Assembly (NCBI RefSeq): GCF_003672135.1 | Contig: NC_039511.1 | Span: forward strand, 8,458,464 to 8,522,463 | DNA length: 64,000 bases | From: Ooceraea biroi | Lineage: Eukaryota; Arthropoda; Insecta; Hymenoptera; Formicidae | Direction: 5' to 3' | Shown here: positions 1 through 10,494 of the stretch, one piece after another | Position numbering within the stretch: position 1 is the first letter of the stretch | Layout: every line of letters starts with the position of its first letter | Translations under genes and position numbers: made by a program | The notes under the pieces: model-generated | The model's database searches: none | Seen by the model: the letters and a program-made list of their open reading frames with translations, nothing else | What the model was told of the DNA's origin: nothing

Positions 1-156
1 CCACCCTGTGCTTACTGATAACAGAGTAGTAATCAACATCTTTCTTAACATTCGCCATATGTTCCTTCAACCGGGTCTCGAGGTGTCGCTTGGTTTGGCC
101 AATATAGCACGCGCTGCAATTATTGCAATCGATCTTATACACTACACCGCTTAGAT

Positions 157-951
157 GTGACTGTCGTTAGGGACAATGGTATGCTTATAACAAACGGGTA
201 TAGGAAACCGACATTTTCGGGACGATACATGAACTACTTCTCTAATCATCCATCTCAACATAAGATCAGTGTTGTAAAGAGTTTGGTTGACAGAGCTGTT
301 CTGTTGTCGGACTCTCGGTTTCATACCGCTAACTTGAGTTTGGTTCGTGTCATTTTGATTAGCAATTGCTATCCTGCTGGTTTTATTAATAAACACATTA
401 AAAAAAGAATTAAGGAAATTAAATATAAAGAGACTGCGCATCCGGCCTCTGTGAATAATCAGGTTAGCAAAGATACGTTTATAAAGATTCCGTTTGTTAA
501 TAACGTGAGTGAAATGATCAAGAAGAGCCTTAACAAATATGGCGTTCGGACTGTTTTTTCGATTTCAAACAAGCTAGATGACATTGTAAAACTTGGTAAG
601 GATAGACTGGATAGCAAATTGTTAAGCGGTGTAGTATATAAGATCGATTGCAATAATTGCAGCGCGTGCTATATTGGCCAAACCAAGCGACACCTCGAGA
701 CCCGGTTGAAGGAACATATGGCGAATGTTAAGAAAGATGTTGATTACTACTCTGTTATCAGTAAGCACAGGGTGGACTATGGCCATGAGTTCGATTGGTC
801 AGGTGTGGACGTGTTGCACCGTGAAAATAATACTAAAAAGCGAGAGTTGGCCGAAATGTTTTTTATCAAACGTCATGAATATACCATCAACTCGCAGAAG
901 GACACCGAGAACTGGCCTAGTGTTTGTGACAATTTTGTGGAAAACACATAG
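157..951 (+). CDS. Penelope-like ORF, C-terminal part (RT thumb plus GIY-YIG)
   Basis: The 264-residue frame starts inside the RT C-terminal region (YFSNHPSQHK, then a leucine-rich helical stretch). It continues into a GIY-YIG nuclease domain near residues 155-250: VYKIDCNNCSACYIGQTKRH, a following TRLKEH, and a distal KRELAEMFFI containing the conserved Glu. Cys pairs before the GIY block and His residues after it fit the extra metal site of this family. Known role: the RT copies the RNA and GIY-YIG nicks the target DNA. The N-terminal RT fingers and palm are absent, so the copy is 5'-truncated. The first Met is only the first one in frame. The frame is open to its natural stop, so loss of function comes from the truncation. 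Confidence 0.8.
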   Translation: MTVVRDNGMLITNGYRKPTFSGRYMNYFSNHPSQHKISVVKSLVDRAVLLSDSRFHTANLSLVRVILISNCYPAGFINKHIKKRIKEIKYKETAHPASVNNQVSKDTFIKIPFVNNVSEMIKKSLNKYGVRTVFSISNKLDDIVKLGKDRLDSKLLSGVVYKIDCNNCSACYIGQTKRHLETRLKEHMANVKKDVDYYSVISKHRVDYGHEFDWSGVDVLHRENNTKKRELAEMFFIKRHEYTINSQKDTENWPSVCDNFVENT

Positions 952-1189
952 GTTGTATGTTTTTCGACTTTTGAGACCTTGTTTTCTTTCCGTGTTCAGT
1001 CTGTATCGCCTCGAGATGGCTATCAGTCTGGTTTGTCGTGGCTTCTGTGTCTCTCCTTTGTGAATTTATTGTTAGATGGGTCATGTTCTGCAAGTGAATC
1101 CTGGTATTTTAAATGTATCTTTGAAATTAATATTGTTACTTATGTATGCGGTTTCATTTTATAGAATGTGACTTATCGATGTTGAGGAT

Positions 1190-1232
1190 TGCACTTGAAA
1201 AGGGACCGTAGATTACGGCCGAAACGTTGTGC
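1190..1232 (+). other. hammerhead-ribozyme-like motif of the Penelope-like element
   Basis: The order is outer stem TGCAC, degenerate core TTGAAAAGG, stem II GACCGTA/TACGGCC with a GAT loop, then GAAAC and the closing GTTGTGCA. This is hammerhead topology (stem, CUGANGA-like core, stem II, GAAA, stem). The first core block departs from consensus, so cleavage is doubtful. Penelope-like elements are known to carry hammerhead motifs in their terminal regions. Confidence 0.5.
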
Positions 1233-1290
1233 AGTGTCGTATTGTAGTGCCAGCTTGGTCACAAATAAATTTCCATTTCTATTTCATCTA

Positions 1291-1636
1291 CTGGCGTTTA
1301 TTGAAGTTATTGAAGATTAAAGTTTAAAGTTCAAGCTTTAATTTAAATCCACATAGAGTATTCTATCACGTCCCGTTCCTTTGTGACAGAGGTTCAAAAA
1401 GTGCCAAAAACAGGTTTTTTTAATTATTTGACCTCATTTTCCTCAAAAACGTGATGTGATGGAACATTTTGGGTTTCAGATTCGTAATCTACGGGAAAAA
1501 TCCTATCGAAATGACCTCTCATTCCTTTTTTGACATAAAAATGGTCGAAAATTGTTGACCAGTGTTATCATATTAAGCCGGCCTACTGCCAAATGTAAGC
1601 GCGCGGCGAGATATGACCGCCCATGAAAGAATATAA
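1291..1636. other. no gene seen
   Basis: AT-rich spacer after the Penelope tail. I see no ORF of note, no clear terminal repeat and no RNA gene. Confidence 0.6.
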
Positions 1637-2503
1637 CCCAGTAAGCAAACTGTCAGCAGATGTATGTCGACAGATTGGCAGCAGATTCAATTAGAATAAT
1701 GCAACAAATCCGGTACCATCTGTGTCCGCATTAAGATTGTGTTCTGCCAGCAGATCCTGCTAACATGATCTGACAGCAGATTGACAACAGAAACCGAACA
1801 GAGCCTGCCGACACAACCTGGCGCCAAGTTGGCGGCAGAAACCGAACAGAACCTACAGACATATCCTGGCACAACTGATAGTCGTGATATTAATTCGTCT
1901 ATTCGCGTATCTATGCCACGTAATAGTGGTACTAACTGTTCTGATTATCGTAGAATACAATTTAATAGGCTCTGCTTCGTAGGCGTTAATGTACGCGACA
2001 ATTGTTGCATCTTACATGATAAATCGATCTGTATAATCTTCAACATTGACTACACTGCGCAGATCCTGGTCTATTTCTGCCGCCAGGTTGTCGGCAGGCT
2101 CTGTTCGGTTTCTGCCGTCAACCTGGCGCCAGGTTATGTCGGCAGGCTCTGTTCGGTTTCTGTCACCAATCTGCTTCCAACTACACTGCGCAGATCCTGC
2201 TCTATTTCTGCCGCCAATCTGCCGCCAGGTTATGTCGGCAGGCTCTGTTCAGTTTCTGCCGCCAATCTGCTGTCAGATCATGTTATAAGCAGGATCTGCT
2301 GGCAGAACACAATCTTAATGCGGACACAGATGGTACCGGATTTGTTGCATTATTCTGATTGAATCTGCTGCCAATCTGTCGGCATACTGCTGACAGTGTG
2401 CTTACTGGGTGGATTTTGTACCCAATCTGTGGCCTCTCTGCTCACATATTCTGTCGAACAGACATTGACAAAAATCTGTACGCGCAGGTTTGGCTGACTG
2501 GGG
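1637..2503. mobile_element. non-autonomous inverted-repeat element, CCCAG ends (copy 1)
   Basis: The inner ends are CCCAGTAAGC at 1637 and GCTTACTGGG at 2409, continuing inward as long imperfect inverted repeats (GTCAGCAG... and ...CTGCTGAC). The interior is built from many copies of a CAGATTGGCGGCAGAA-type unit in both orientations. A further ~95 bases to 2503 end in GCTGACTGGGG and are shared with the copy at 51,663-52,429, where the whole block is inverted. ORFs across it are by-products of the repeat units. The superfamily is not assigned. Confidence 0.65.
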
Positions 2504-3013
2504 TATGTATATGGACATATATGGACATATTTGATACATAATTTTATATGTTTCTATATAATTACGTACAGTTTTATATGATATATAAAAAATTTTTTAC
2601 CGGGATTTACCCAAATGAAACTGTTTTAATATGAGATAATTATTGCTCGAATATGAAGATTATGTAGTGTAATAAAAAGAAAGAAAATACTACTTAAGGT
2701 TAAAGAAAAGTTAATACAAATTTATATTACGAATTTTTGTGTATTTAATTTTTATAGAATCTGACTATGGAGGTTAGAGATACGAGGAAGCGTCAACAGT
2801 GGAATCGTGAAGATTTGGCGAAGGCTATGGCAGCAGTATTTTTATAAAACTATTTAATAAAGTTTTTTAATTGCAATACTGATTTATTTTGCACTTTTAA
2901 CACCGATTTCTCGAGGTATCTTATATTAGGAGCACACTTTCTCGATCCTGCGTAAAGCTCTTTTTTCAAATTTTTCTAATTTTCAGAAAAAATAATATTT
3001 AAATTAGATTTTT

Positions 3014-3689
3014 CGGTAATTATTTACCCTTGGTCACCCTCCACCATTGACCTTGACCTTGACATATGTTGTCAAGGTCACCCTTCTGAGTGTCCTTCAA
3101 GAGGTTTTAGCCGTCGCTCGTTGTTCGTTAAAAAGTTATTAACAAAAGAAGTTCAGTAGTTTTGAATGGATTTCCGACTTTTCACACGAAGTAAGGACTT
3201 GAATTTGACATATATTACAAACGTCACTCCCGAGAATAGTTAAAGAAACTATTCTATATATCAACGATTCCACTGTTTGAAATGATTTTTAAAGCAGTGA
3301 ATCGTTGATATATAGAATCGTTGATATATAGAATAGTTACAGTTATAGAATAGTTAAAGAAACTATTCTATATATCAACGATTCCACTGCTTGAAATGAT
3401 TTTTAAAGCAGTGGAATCGTTGATATATAAAATAGTTTCTTTAACTATTTTATAACTTTAACTATTCTCGGGAGTGACGTTTGTAATATATGTCAAATTC
3501 AAGTCCTTACTTCGTGTGAAAAGTCGGAAATCCATACAAAACTACTGAACTTATTTTGTTAATAACTTTTTAACGAACAACGAGCGACGACTAAAACCTC
3601 TTGAAGGTCACTCAGGAGGGTGATCTTGACAACATATGTCAAGGTCAAGGTCATTGGTGGAGGGTGACCAAGGGTAAATAATTACCCAT
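3014..3689. mobile_element. foldback (long palindromic) element
   Basis: About 330 bases starting GGTAATTATTTACCC are repeated inverted up to 3689. The arms share the TGGTCACCCTCCACCATTGA block, a CTCGTTGTTCG block, and a centre of repeated TATATATCAACGATTCCACTG units. No ORF and no clear target duplication were seen. It would fold into one long hairpin. Confidence 0.75.
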
Positions 3690-3784
3690 GATTTGTATAT
3701 TTGATAATAAAGAATTCAGTCTATTGCAATGGAATTGTATTATGTATATATGTATATATATATATATATTTACAGAACTTCAAA

Positions 3785-3915
3785 ATAATTGTAATAAATT
3801 ATTACTTTAAAACCAATACCGTATGTGCGTGTGTTGACTAACCGTTTATGTGAAATAAACGCAATAAATAAATGCATACACACATACGGTACTGGTTTTA
3901 AAGTAATAATTTATT
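3785..3915. repeat. short palindrome with ACCGTATGTG arms
   Basis: TTATTACTTTAAAACCAATA at the left is mirrored by TACTGGTTTTAAAGTAATAA at the right. The two arms enclose about 60 bases. It looks like a small hairpin element sitting just left of another palindromic element. Confidence 0.55.
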
Positions 3916-3947
3916 AGAATTATTTTGATGTTCTGTAAATGTATATA

Positions 3948-4523
3948 CAGGGTGGCCCATTTTAATTTATACAGTCGATTTTTTAAAACACTAAAAGAGA
4001 TACGAAAAAATGTTTCAGACAAACATGTCACGATTTCGAGGGGGACATAAGATGATACCATTGGTTTGACCTTGAATAGTCGTTTGAAGGTCACGCGAAG
4101 TTCACCTTCAATTTCTTAAATCGAAACCCCAACTTTTTATTGCAGATTCTTATTCTCCATCGAAAAGTAAGTAACTTTTGTCTGAAACATTTTTCCGAAA
4201 AATGTCATCTTATGTCCTTAAAATGTCCTCAAAACTCATCTTGAAGATCATTTTAAGGACATAAGATGACATTTTTCGGAAAAATGTTTCAGACAAAAGG
4301 TACTTACTTTTCGACGGAGAATAAGAATCTGCAATAAAAAGTTGGGGTTTCAATTTAAGAAATTGAAGGTGATTTTCGCGTGACCTTCAAACGACTATTC
4401 AAGGTCAAACCAATGGTATCATCTTATGTCCCCCTCGAAATCGTGACATGTCTGTCTGAAACATTTTTTCGTATCTCTTTTAGTTTTTTAAAAAATCGAC
4501 TGTATAAATTAAAATGGGCCACC

Positions 4524-4526
<3 letters not shown>
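3948..4526. mobile_element. palindromic Tc1/mariner-type MITE, CAGGGTGGCC ends
   Basis: Ends are CAGGGTGGCCCATTTTAA and its complement. The left end follows TA. The arms run nearly perfectly to a centre near 4,220. Ends of the CAGGGTG type next to TA are usual for insect Tc1/mariner-related MITEs. The short ORFs in the arms are mirror images of each other and not genes. Confidence 0.7.
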
Positions 4527-4558
<32 letters not shown>

Positions 4559-4616
4559 ACACCACGCACCACCCCCCCCACCACCACGCACCACACACAC
4601 ACACACACATACACAT
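4527..4616. repeat. (CA)n microsatellite with C-rich interruptions
   Basis: A run of CA units directly follows the MITE end and is broken by CCACCACGCACCACCCCCC-like stretches. It gives rise to spurious ORFs on both strands. Confidence 0.9.
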
Positions 4617-4625
4617 AATAAAATA

Positions 4626-6500
4626 ACATTGCAAGACTGAATTCTTTAGTATCAAATATACAAATCATATTACTGTCCCGAAAGCTGCCATTGTATACTA
4701 TATGGCAGGTTTGAGGACTTAATGAAAATCATACACAGTATTAACGTTTTAAATGCTCATTATGATATGCAGACAATTAATTATATAAGTAATGTCGAAA
4801 TTAATGTTTGCTAATCTCTATAACAACTTTTCTTTCATCTATTTACTATATGTATCTCTACCGGCTAATTGCGACATGGTATCTAATTACCAGGAATAAT
4901 GTAATGCGTTAAATATTTTATTAGAATTTAATGTTAATATTTAACATCTCTCATTTAATTACTAAGCAGATCAATCTGTTAGGACATGTAACATTAAATT
5001 ATATACAATAAAATCTTTAATGCATTTAATTACTCCTCGTAACAATATCATCGTTGCAACATCACATTCATGTATATTTAGAAAATCCATTATCATTTTC
5101 CGTATGTAATCTCAAATTGTATTATTCTCTTACTGCTAATAGGACTTAATACGTCTTATAACCTATATATGTAGAACTTAGAATGATGATATTATCATTG
5201 CAAGGAATAATTTAAGGAATTACTTGATAAATGTTCGTTCCCTCGTATTTAGGCTTCATATAACAATTAGCCATTACAGATACATATTATAAAATGAAAT
5301 GAAAGTTGTTAACTTTCATAACGCAGACATTGTGTATGATTTTCATTAAGTCCTCAAACCTACCATACGTTATATAATGGCAGCTTTCGGGACAGTAATA
5401 CTTTTTACTATTTAATACTAAATAACTGAGTCTGTTGCAATGTAATATTCGGGACTGAATAATGGCTATTAACACGTTTCAGCGATTATTGCAGCTAATT
5501 CATCTATAACAAGAAATATGTTAAATTAAACTTACAAGAGGAAGTCTCGGCAGTCTCTAATCACCGATTTCAATGAGGTTTTGTTGGTGGTGATGTAGTT
5601 ACTCATACTTATATAGTGTCAGAGTCGTAGGACCAAAGCCTTAAAACAATACGGTCGATTACCGTTGGAGAGCAAAATCACGTATACGTGACAGCGACCG
5701 TCAAAGCGGCCGTTAAACTTGATGACTATTACGTACTAATTCTCATATGTTAATTATTATTTGGGATAATATAAAAGAAGATAATCTATTGTATATGTAT
5801 TGTATTGTATGTAGGAATCTCAATGATGATATTTTCAGTACAAGAAACAGTTTAGTGATCAAATTGCTTGAAATGTTCATGATACTTGATAGTCAGACCA
5901 CCACAATTAGCCGTTACAGATAAATATAATGAATAGGTTAAATAAGCGTTGTTATATAGATTACCGAACATCAATTTCGACATTATTTATATAATTAATT
6001 GACTTCATATCATGATAAGCGGTTAGAACGTAGGTATTGTGTATGATTTTCATTAAGTCCTCACAACTACCATATAATATACAATGGCATCTTCCAGGAC
6101 ATTCATATGATTTGTATATTTAATACTAAAGAACTCAGTCTATTATGAACAGTTCACAATTAGTTCAATAGACTGCTTCTTGTAATAAAAATATCATCAT
6201 TGAGATTCCTACCTCCTACATAAAATACATTATCTTCTTTTATATAATCTCAAATAATAATTAACATATGAGTACTAGTACGTAGTAGTCATGAAGTTAA
6301 CACTTTGCTGGCCGCTGTCACGTATACGTGATTTCGCTCTCCAGTGCTTATCGAACATAGTGGTTTACAGCTTTGGTCCTACTGTTCTGGCAAAATATAA
6401 GTATGAGTGAATACGACGCACTCACAAAACTTTATTGAAATCAGTGATTAGAGACTGTCGAGACTTTCTCTTGTAAGATTAATTTAACGTATTTATAATT
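4626..6500. mobile_element. overlapping foldback repeats
   Basis: Several inverted repeats overlap. Bases 4,626-4,745 recur inverted at 3,689-3,735 and about 5,310-5,395, and again with changes at 6,030-6,140 (ATTTTCATTAAGTCCTCA is the shared mark). A larger palindrome spans about 5,520-6,490, with CACGTATACGTG at 5,678 and 6,318. No coding region was seen. The block looks like related foldback elements inserted beside or into one another. Confidence 0.55.
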
Positions 6501-6640
6501 TAACATATATTAATTTAACATATTGTTATAGATTCCCCCCTCAGAACCATACAACTTTTGTCTGAAACATTTTTGTCTGCCGTTCTCAGTTTTCGAGATA
6601 TTTGGCTGGTACGGGGGGTCTGGGACACCCTGTATATACA
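6501..6640. mobile_element. end fragment of a CAGGGTGTCCC-type MITE
   Basis: It ends in GGGACACCCTGTATA and carries the CAACTTTTGTCTGAAACATTT block that the other Tc1/mariner-type MITEs in this window also carry. Only one end is seen. Confidence 0.45.
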
Positions 6641-6991
6641 TTGATACATTTATATTAATTTCTTAATTTTGTTAACATGTGATGGAAGGGATTATACAAA
6701 TGAGTTTATATATAACAATATAAAGACACTTTCTAGGACTTAAATATTTTACTTTGAATATATTAAATAAGAAATATACATATAATACTTATATTTATCA
6801 GAACAGTTACTAAAAATCCTTGTTGGGAAGTATATACTGTGACTCATACTATATATACATGGATACATATTAATTTCTTAATTTTGTTAACATGTCCTGG
6901 AAAGGATTATACAAATGAGTTTATATATAACAATATAAAGGCACTTTCCAGGACTTAAATATTTAACTTTGAATATATTAAATAAGAAATA

Positions 6992-8277
6992 TTGGGTCGT
7001 CCGGAAAGTTCGTGCCGATTTTGAAGGAAAATTCAAAGGCAACATTTTTTTATGTCGATAAATATTTATTGACTTATGTATGCACCGTTTTGTTTCACAA
7101 CCTTTGTCCATCTTTCATGCAACTGGAAGATTCCATTCTCCCAGAACTTCTTAGGTTTCTCGGCGAAAACTCCTCAAGGTGGTTTTTTATGTCGATCAAA
7201 GAGTTGAAGTTCTTGCCGCTAAGAGAATTTTGCAAAGACCTAAATAAGTGAAAGTCTGAAGGTGTAATGTCTGGTGAATACGGTGGGTGAGGTAGCACAT
7301 CCCAGCCAAACTCCAACAATTTTTGTCGGATAGTCAAAGAAACATGAGGTCTGGCATTGTCCTGATGGAACACGATGTCCTTCCTATTAGCTAATTCTGG
7401 ACGTTTTTCCTGAATCGCTGTCTTTAATTCGTCCAGTTGCGAGCAGTACTTATCTGCATTTATCGTTTGGTTGTGTGGTAGGAGCTCATAATATAGGATT
7501 CCTTTCCAATCCCACCAGATACAGAGCATGACTTTTTTTGGATGAAGGCCGGCTTTCGGAGTGGTTAATGCTGGTTCATTTCGCTTACCCCAGGATCTTT
7601 TTCGTTCTACATTGTTGTAAATGATCCATTTTTCGTCACCCGTCACTAATTGCTTAAAAAATGGTACGTTTTCGTTGCGTTTGTACAGCGAGTCGCAGAT
7701 GGAAATGCGATCCATTAAATTTTTTCGGCCAAATTATGCGGAACCCATACATCATAGCGACTTACGTAACCAAGCTTCACTACATGATCGCGGACAGTGG
7801 TTTTCGATAATTTTCAGTATCTCTGCTAATTCACGTGTCGTGTAGCGCGGGTTATTCTCGATCAGTATCTTGATTTGGTCATCATCAGTAGTAGAGGGTC
7901 TGCCCGAGCGTTCTTGGTCTTTAAGGTTAAAATCACCAGCTCTAAACTTAGCGAACCACTTACGTACGGTTCTTTCAGCTAAAGCGCCTTCTCCGTAAAC
8001 AGAACATATCGAATTTGTTGCTTGTGAGGCAGTTTTGCCTTTCCGGTAATAGAAAAGCATCAAGTGTCTAAAATGTTCTTTGTTTTCTTCCATCTTCAAA
8101 AGAGTACAAAACTGACACGAATCAATTTATCTCAAACAACTTTTTTCCTAAAGATGCGTTGAAATGTCACCTTTAAGCATATGTATATAAATCGTATGTT
8201 TTCAATAACATTGATATATTCAGACATGTTCCAACGCCATCTATTAAAAATCGGCACGAACTTTCCGGACGACCCAA
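6992..8277 (-). mobile_element. mariner element, 1,286 bp, with TA target duplication
   Basis: Terminal inverted repeats are TTGGGTCGTCCGGAAAGTTC at the left and its complement at 8,277, flanked by TA at 6,990-6,991 and 8,278-8,279. The single transposase gene is on the minus strand. Its length is right for a full mariner. Ends match well, so the insertion may be fairly young. Confidence 0.92.
7095..8099 (-). pseudogene. mariner transposase, frameshifted
   Basis: This is a DD34D mariner transposase read from 8,099 down. The N-terminal part has the double helix-turn-helix: HFRHLMLFYYRKGKTASQAT, then TVRKWFAKFRAGDF and GRPSTTDDD. The frame breaks near 7,790 and again near 7,715, around the WVPHNL linker, with a TAA after it. 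The catalytic half then shows the first Asp in VTGDEKW, the second in FHQDNARPH and the third in YSPDITPSDFHLF. All three acidic residues remain, but the breaks disable the gene. The end near 7,095 also runs into a changed C-terminus, which suggests one more shift. Confidence 0.9.
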
Positions 8278-8450
8278 TATATATATAAACCTTATATTAA
8301 TCAGAACCGTTAGTAAAACTCCTTGTTGAGAAATATATACTGTGACTCATAATATATATACATTGATACATAAATATTTCTTAATTTTGTTAACATGTCC
8401 TGGAAAGAGCCATTATACAAATGAGTTTATATATATAAACAGTATATATC

Positions 8451-8893
8451 ACAAGGTACATTTCGAGACAATTCTGTTTTATGTCCAAAGGTAGTTTTCA
8501 GGACGTCCTGAAAACTATCATTAGATAAATAATTTTTTTCGGGACAGTCCTGAAAACCAACAAAAGTCCTGGAAACTGCCTTTGCGTCGTACAAAATGTT
8601 CCGATAACTACCTCAGGACATACATATAAGATTATATTTTTAAAATAACACATATACATTAAATAGTGTCAAGCCGCCGTTGCGTAGGTCGTGAATAACG
8701 AATAAACAAATAATCGATTAACAAATGTAGGAAATAATAGAATAATACTTCATTCGAATAGTATGGAGAACTATATATTCGGATGACGAATAAGGAAAAT
8801 CGACGACTAACGAATAAACAAATGCGAGTAAAATTTTATTTATTATCCGTTATTCGAATAAAAATTTCTCAACTCTGCATACGAGGCGATCAA
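8451..8893. other. no gene seen
   Basis: AT-rich stretch with short direct and inverted repeats of a GTCCTGAAAAC-type word (8,490-8,590). No ORF or terminal repeat was recognised. Confidence 0.6.
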
Positions 8894-9178
8894 TTACCAT
8901 CGTCGATAAATTCGGAAATAAACCATGTGGGCATGCGGTAGTCCCCGTTTTTGAAACTCAATAACGAGAACGTGGGCGATGACTTTACCCAAAACATGCT
9001 TTTTGCAGATGTCTGAGAGTAGCTCTTTGAGTTTAAGGTGAAAAACTCGGGCAACTATGTCAGGCCGATGCTCCACTTTCTGCCACGATTCCAAATTTTC
9101 CACGATCTCTTTCCACTTTGAATTGCACGTCATGGTGATAAAGAGATCGGGCTTCCCAAATTTCCTTACAATAGACAT
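8894..9178 (-). pseudogene. Helitron Rep (HUH nuclease) fragment
   Basis: A 94-residue fragment of the Helitron Rep-type protein. It contains FGKPDLFITMTCNSKW, RPDIVARVFHLKL and FQKRGLPHAH; the last holds the HUH metal site (HAH). The catalytic Tyr region downstream is absent. It points away from the helicase fragments that follow on the plus strand. In an intact Helitron the two are fused in one protein, so an inversion break lies near 9,179-9,204. Confidence 0.8.
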
Positions 9179-9204
9179 GGCATCCTGTTGAAATAAACCA
9201 TCAG

Positions 9205-9432
9205 ATGGGTTATTTCAACAAAAACAACCCTTCTGTGGCTGTTGAAGCTGCTGTGTGTAGGGATTCCACTCTGATGGCTTGGTTCAAGCTGAATCAATCC
9301 GACATCAGTGCCAGGCGGTACAGCTACACCGAAATACCGGAGCATTACGTCTTCAACCGGACAGATGACTGGTGTGCACGCAAGCGAGGGGGCGAGTATG
9401 TCATCGGTCGAATGTACGCAGTAAGCATATAA
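9205..9432 (+). pseudogene. Helitron protein, segment between Rep and helicase
   Basis: A 75-residue fragment with MAWFKLNQSD and IPEHYVFN, which is the linker ahead of the helicase in Helitron proteins. It is followed after one stop by the next segment and is best read as one broken reading unit with the helicase. It lies just right of the inversion break. Confidence 0.65.
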
Positions 9433-9456
9433 GACGAGGAACGTTACTACCTACGT

Positions 9457-10494
9457 TTGCTGCTTTTGCACGTTAGGGAGGCGACGTCGTTTGAAGATCT
9501 GCGAACCTTTGACGGCGTAACATGCGATTCTTTCAAAGAAACAACAAAGCGCAGAGACTTGGTCCAGGACGATTCGGTTTGGGAAAACACTCTGACGGAT
9601 GCAGTTGCTCTGAGCATGCCGTATCAGTTTCGGCAGCTCTTTGCCTACATCTGCGTCATGGGAAGTCCTGTAGATCCAGTTAAGCTATGGGTAACGTTCC
9701 TCGACTCATTCGTCGAAGACTTCAGCAAGCGCCATGGTGATCATTCGGACGACTGCCAGAATTGCGAAAATCTGGCTTTGCGAGAGGTTCAAGAAATATA
9801 TATTTTGCACGGCAAGAAGTGTCAGGATTTCGGACTCCGCAACCCACCGACAAACATGCTAGACAGTTTCCATGACCTGTTCATTCAGCGAGATGAAGAG
9901 ACGGAGGGTGAACGTCTTATGTCTACGCTGAATCCGGAACAGAAGCACGCGTTTGACTCGGTCATGGCTGCGGTTTACACAGACTCCTCTCCGGGTAATT
10001 GTTTCTATCTTGATGGCCCAAGTGGCAGTGGGAAAACCCATCTGTACAAAACTCTGCTAAGCGTGGTGCGAGGAAAGGGCGACACGGTGCTGCCAGTTGC
10101 TTCTACCGGAATCGCCGTTACCCTTCTGAAAGGTGGGCGAACGTATCATTCACAGTTTAAGTTACCGATCCCATTGGTCGAAACATTCACGTCCAACATG
10201 CGTCTGATTTCGATTGATGCAACACTCATCAAGGAAGCGCAGCTGATAATATGGGACGAAGCAACTATGGCACCGTGTCACGCTTTGAATACTGTTGACA
10301 AATTGCTGAAGGACATCATGGGTAACCAGCGACCCTTCGGTGACAAAGTGGTTCTGCTTGGTGGCGACTTCCGGCAGTGTTTGCTCGTGGTGCCTCATGG
10401 TCATCAAGCAGCAATTGTCGAAGCATGCATAAAATTAGCCCCCTCTGGAAAAATTTCAAACAACTCAAACTTAAAAACAACATGCGTGCCTTAG
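9457..10494 (+). pseudogene. Helitron Pif1-like helicase, N-terminal half
   Basis: The first ~140 residues are the Helitron linker (LPHVREATSF-like start, DPVKLWVTFLDSF). The helicase follows: LNPEQKHAFD at about residue 151, Walker A DGPSGSGKTHLY at about 186-197, motif Ia ASTGIA, Walker B LIIWDEATM near 268, and LLGGDFRQCL near 300. The frame runs out after residue 320 where the sequence shifts. Pif1-type 5'-3' helicase activity unwinds the element during rolling-circle transfer. Confidence 0.85.

Larger units (their letters stand above)
1..1290 (+). mobile_element. Penelope-like retroelement, 3' portion with inverted 5' flap
   Basis: This is the 3' part of a Penelope-like element. It holds the end of the reverse transcriptase, a GIY-YIG endonuclease domain and a 3' tail with a hammerhead-like motif. 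Bases 1-153 are the reverse complement of about 625-775, so a fragment of the same element lies head-on against it. Inverted partial copies of this kind are typical of Penelope-like elements. The left end lies outside the window. No target duplication could be read. Confidence 0.8.
6641..8450. repeat. ~217-bp minisatellite, three partial copies, split by a mariner
   Basis: Unit 1 is about 6,641-6,857 and unit 2 starts at 6,858. Unit 2 is interrupted at 6,991 by a mariner and resumes at 8,280. Unit 3 starts near 8,361. Each unit opens with a CATTGATACAT-like stretch and contains TTAATTTTGTTAACATGT and TACTGTGACTCATA. Removing the mariner restores a unit of normal length. Confidence 0.75.

Noticed and set aside
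1781..2362. 193-residue ORF with repeated GRLCSVSAANL units, and its counterpart at 51,803-52,204
   Set aside because: The repeats arise from noncoding units read in one frame; the same units occur in both orientations inside an inverted-repeat element.
4380..4640. His/Thr/Pro-rich ORFs around 4,424-4,668, and similar ones at 44,535-44,875 and 45,067-45,265
   Set aside because: Translations of CA/GT microsatellites joined to MITE arms.
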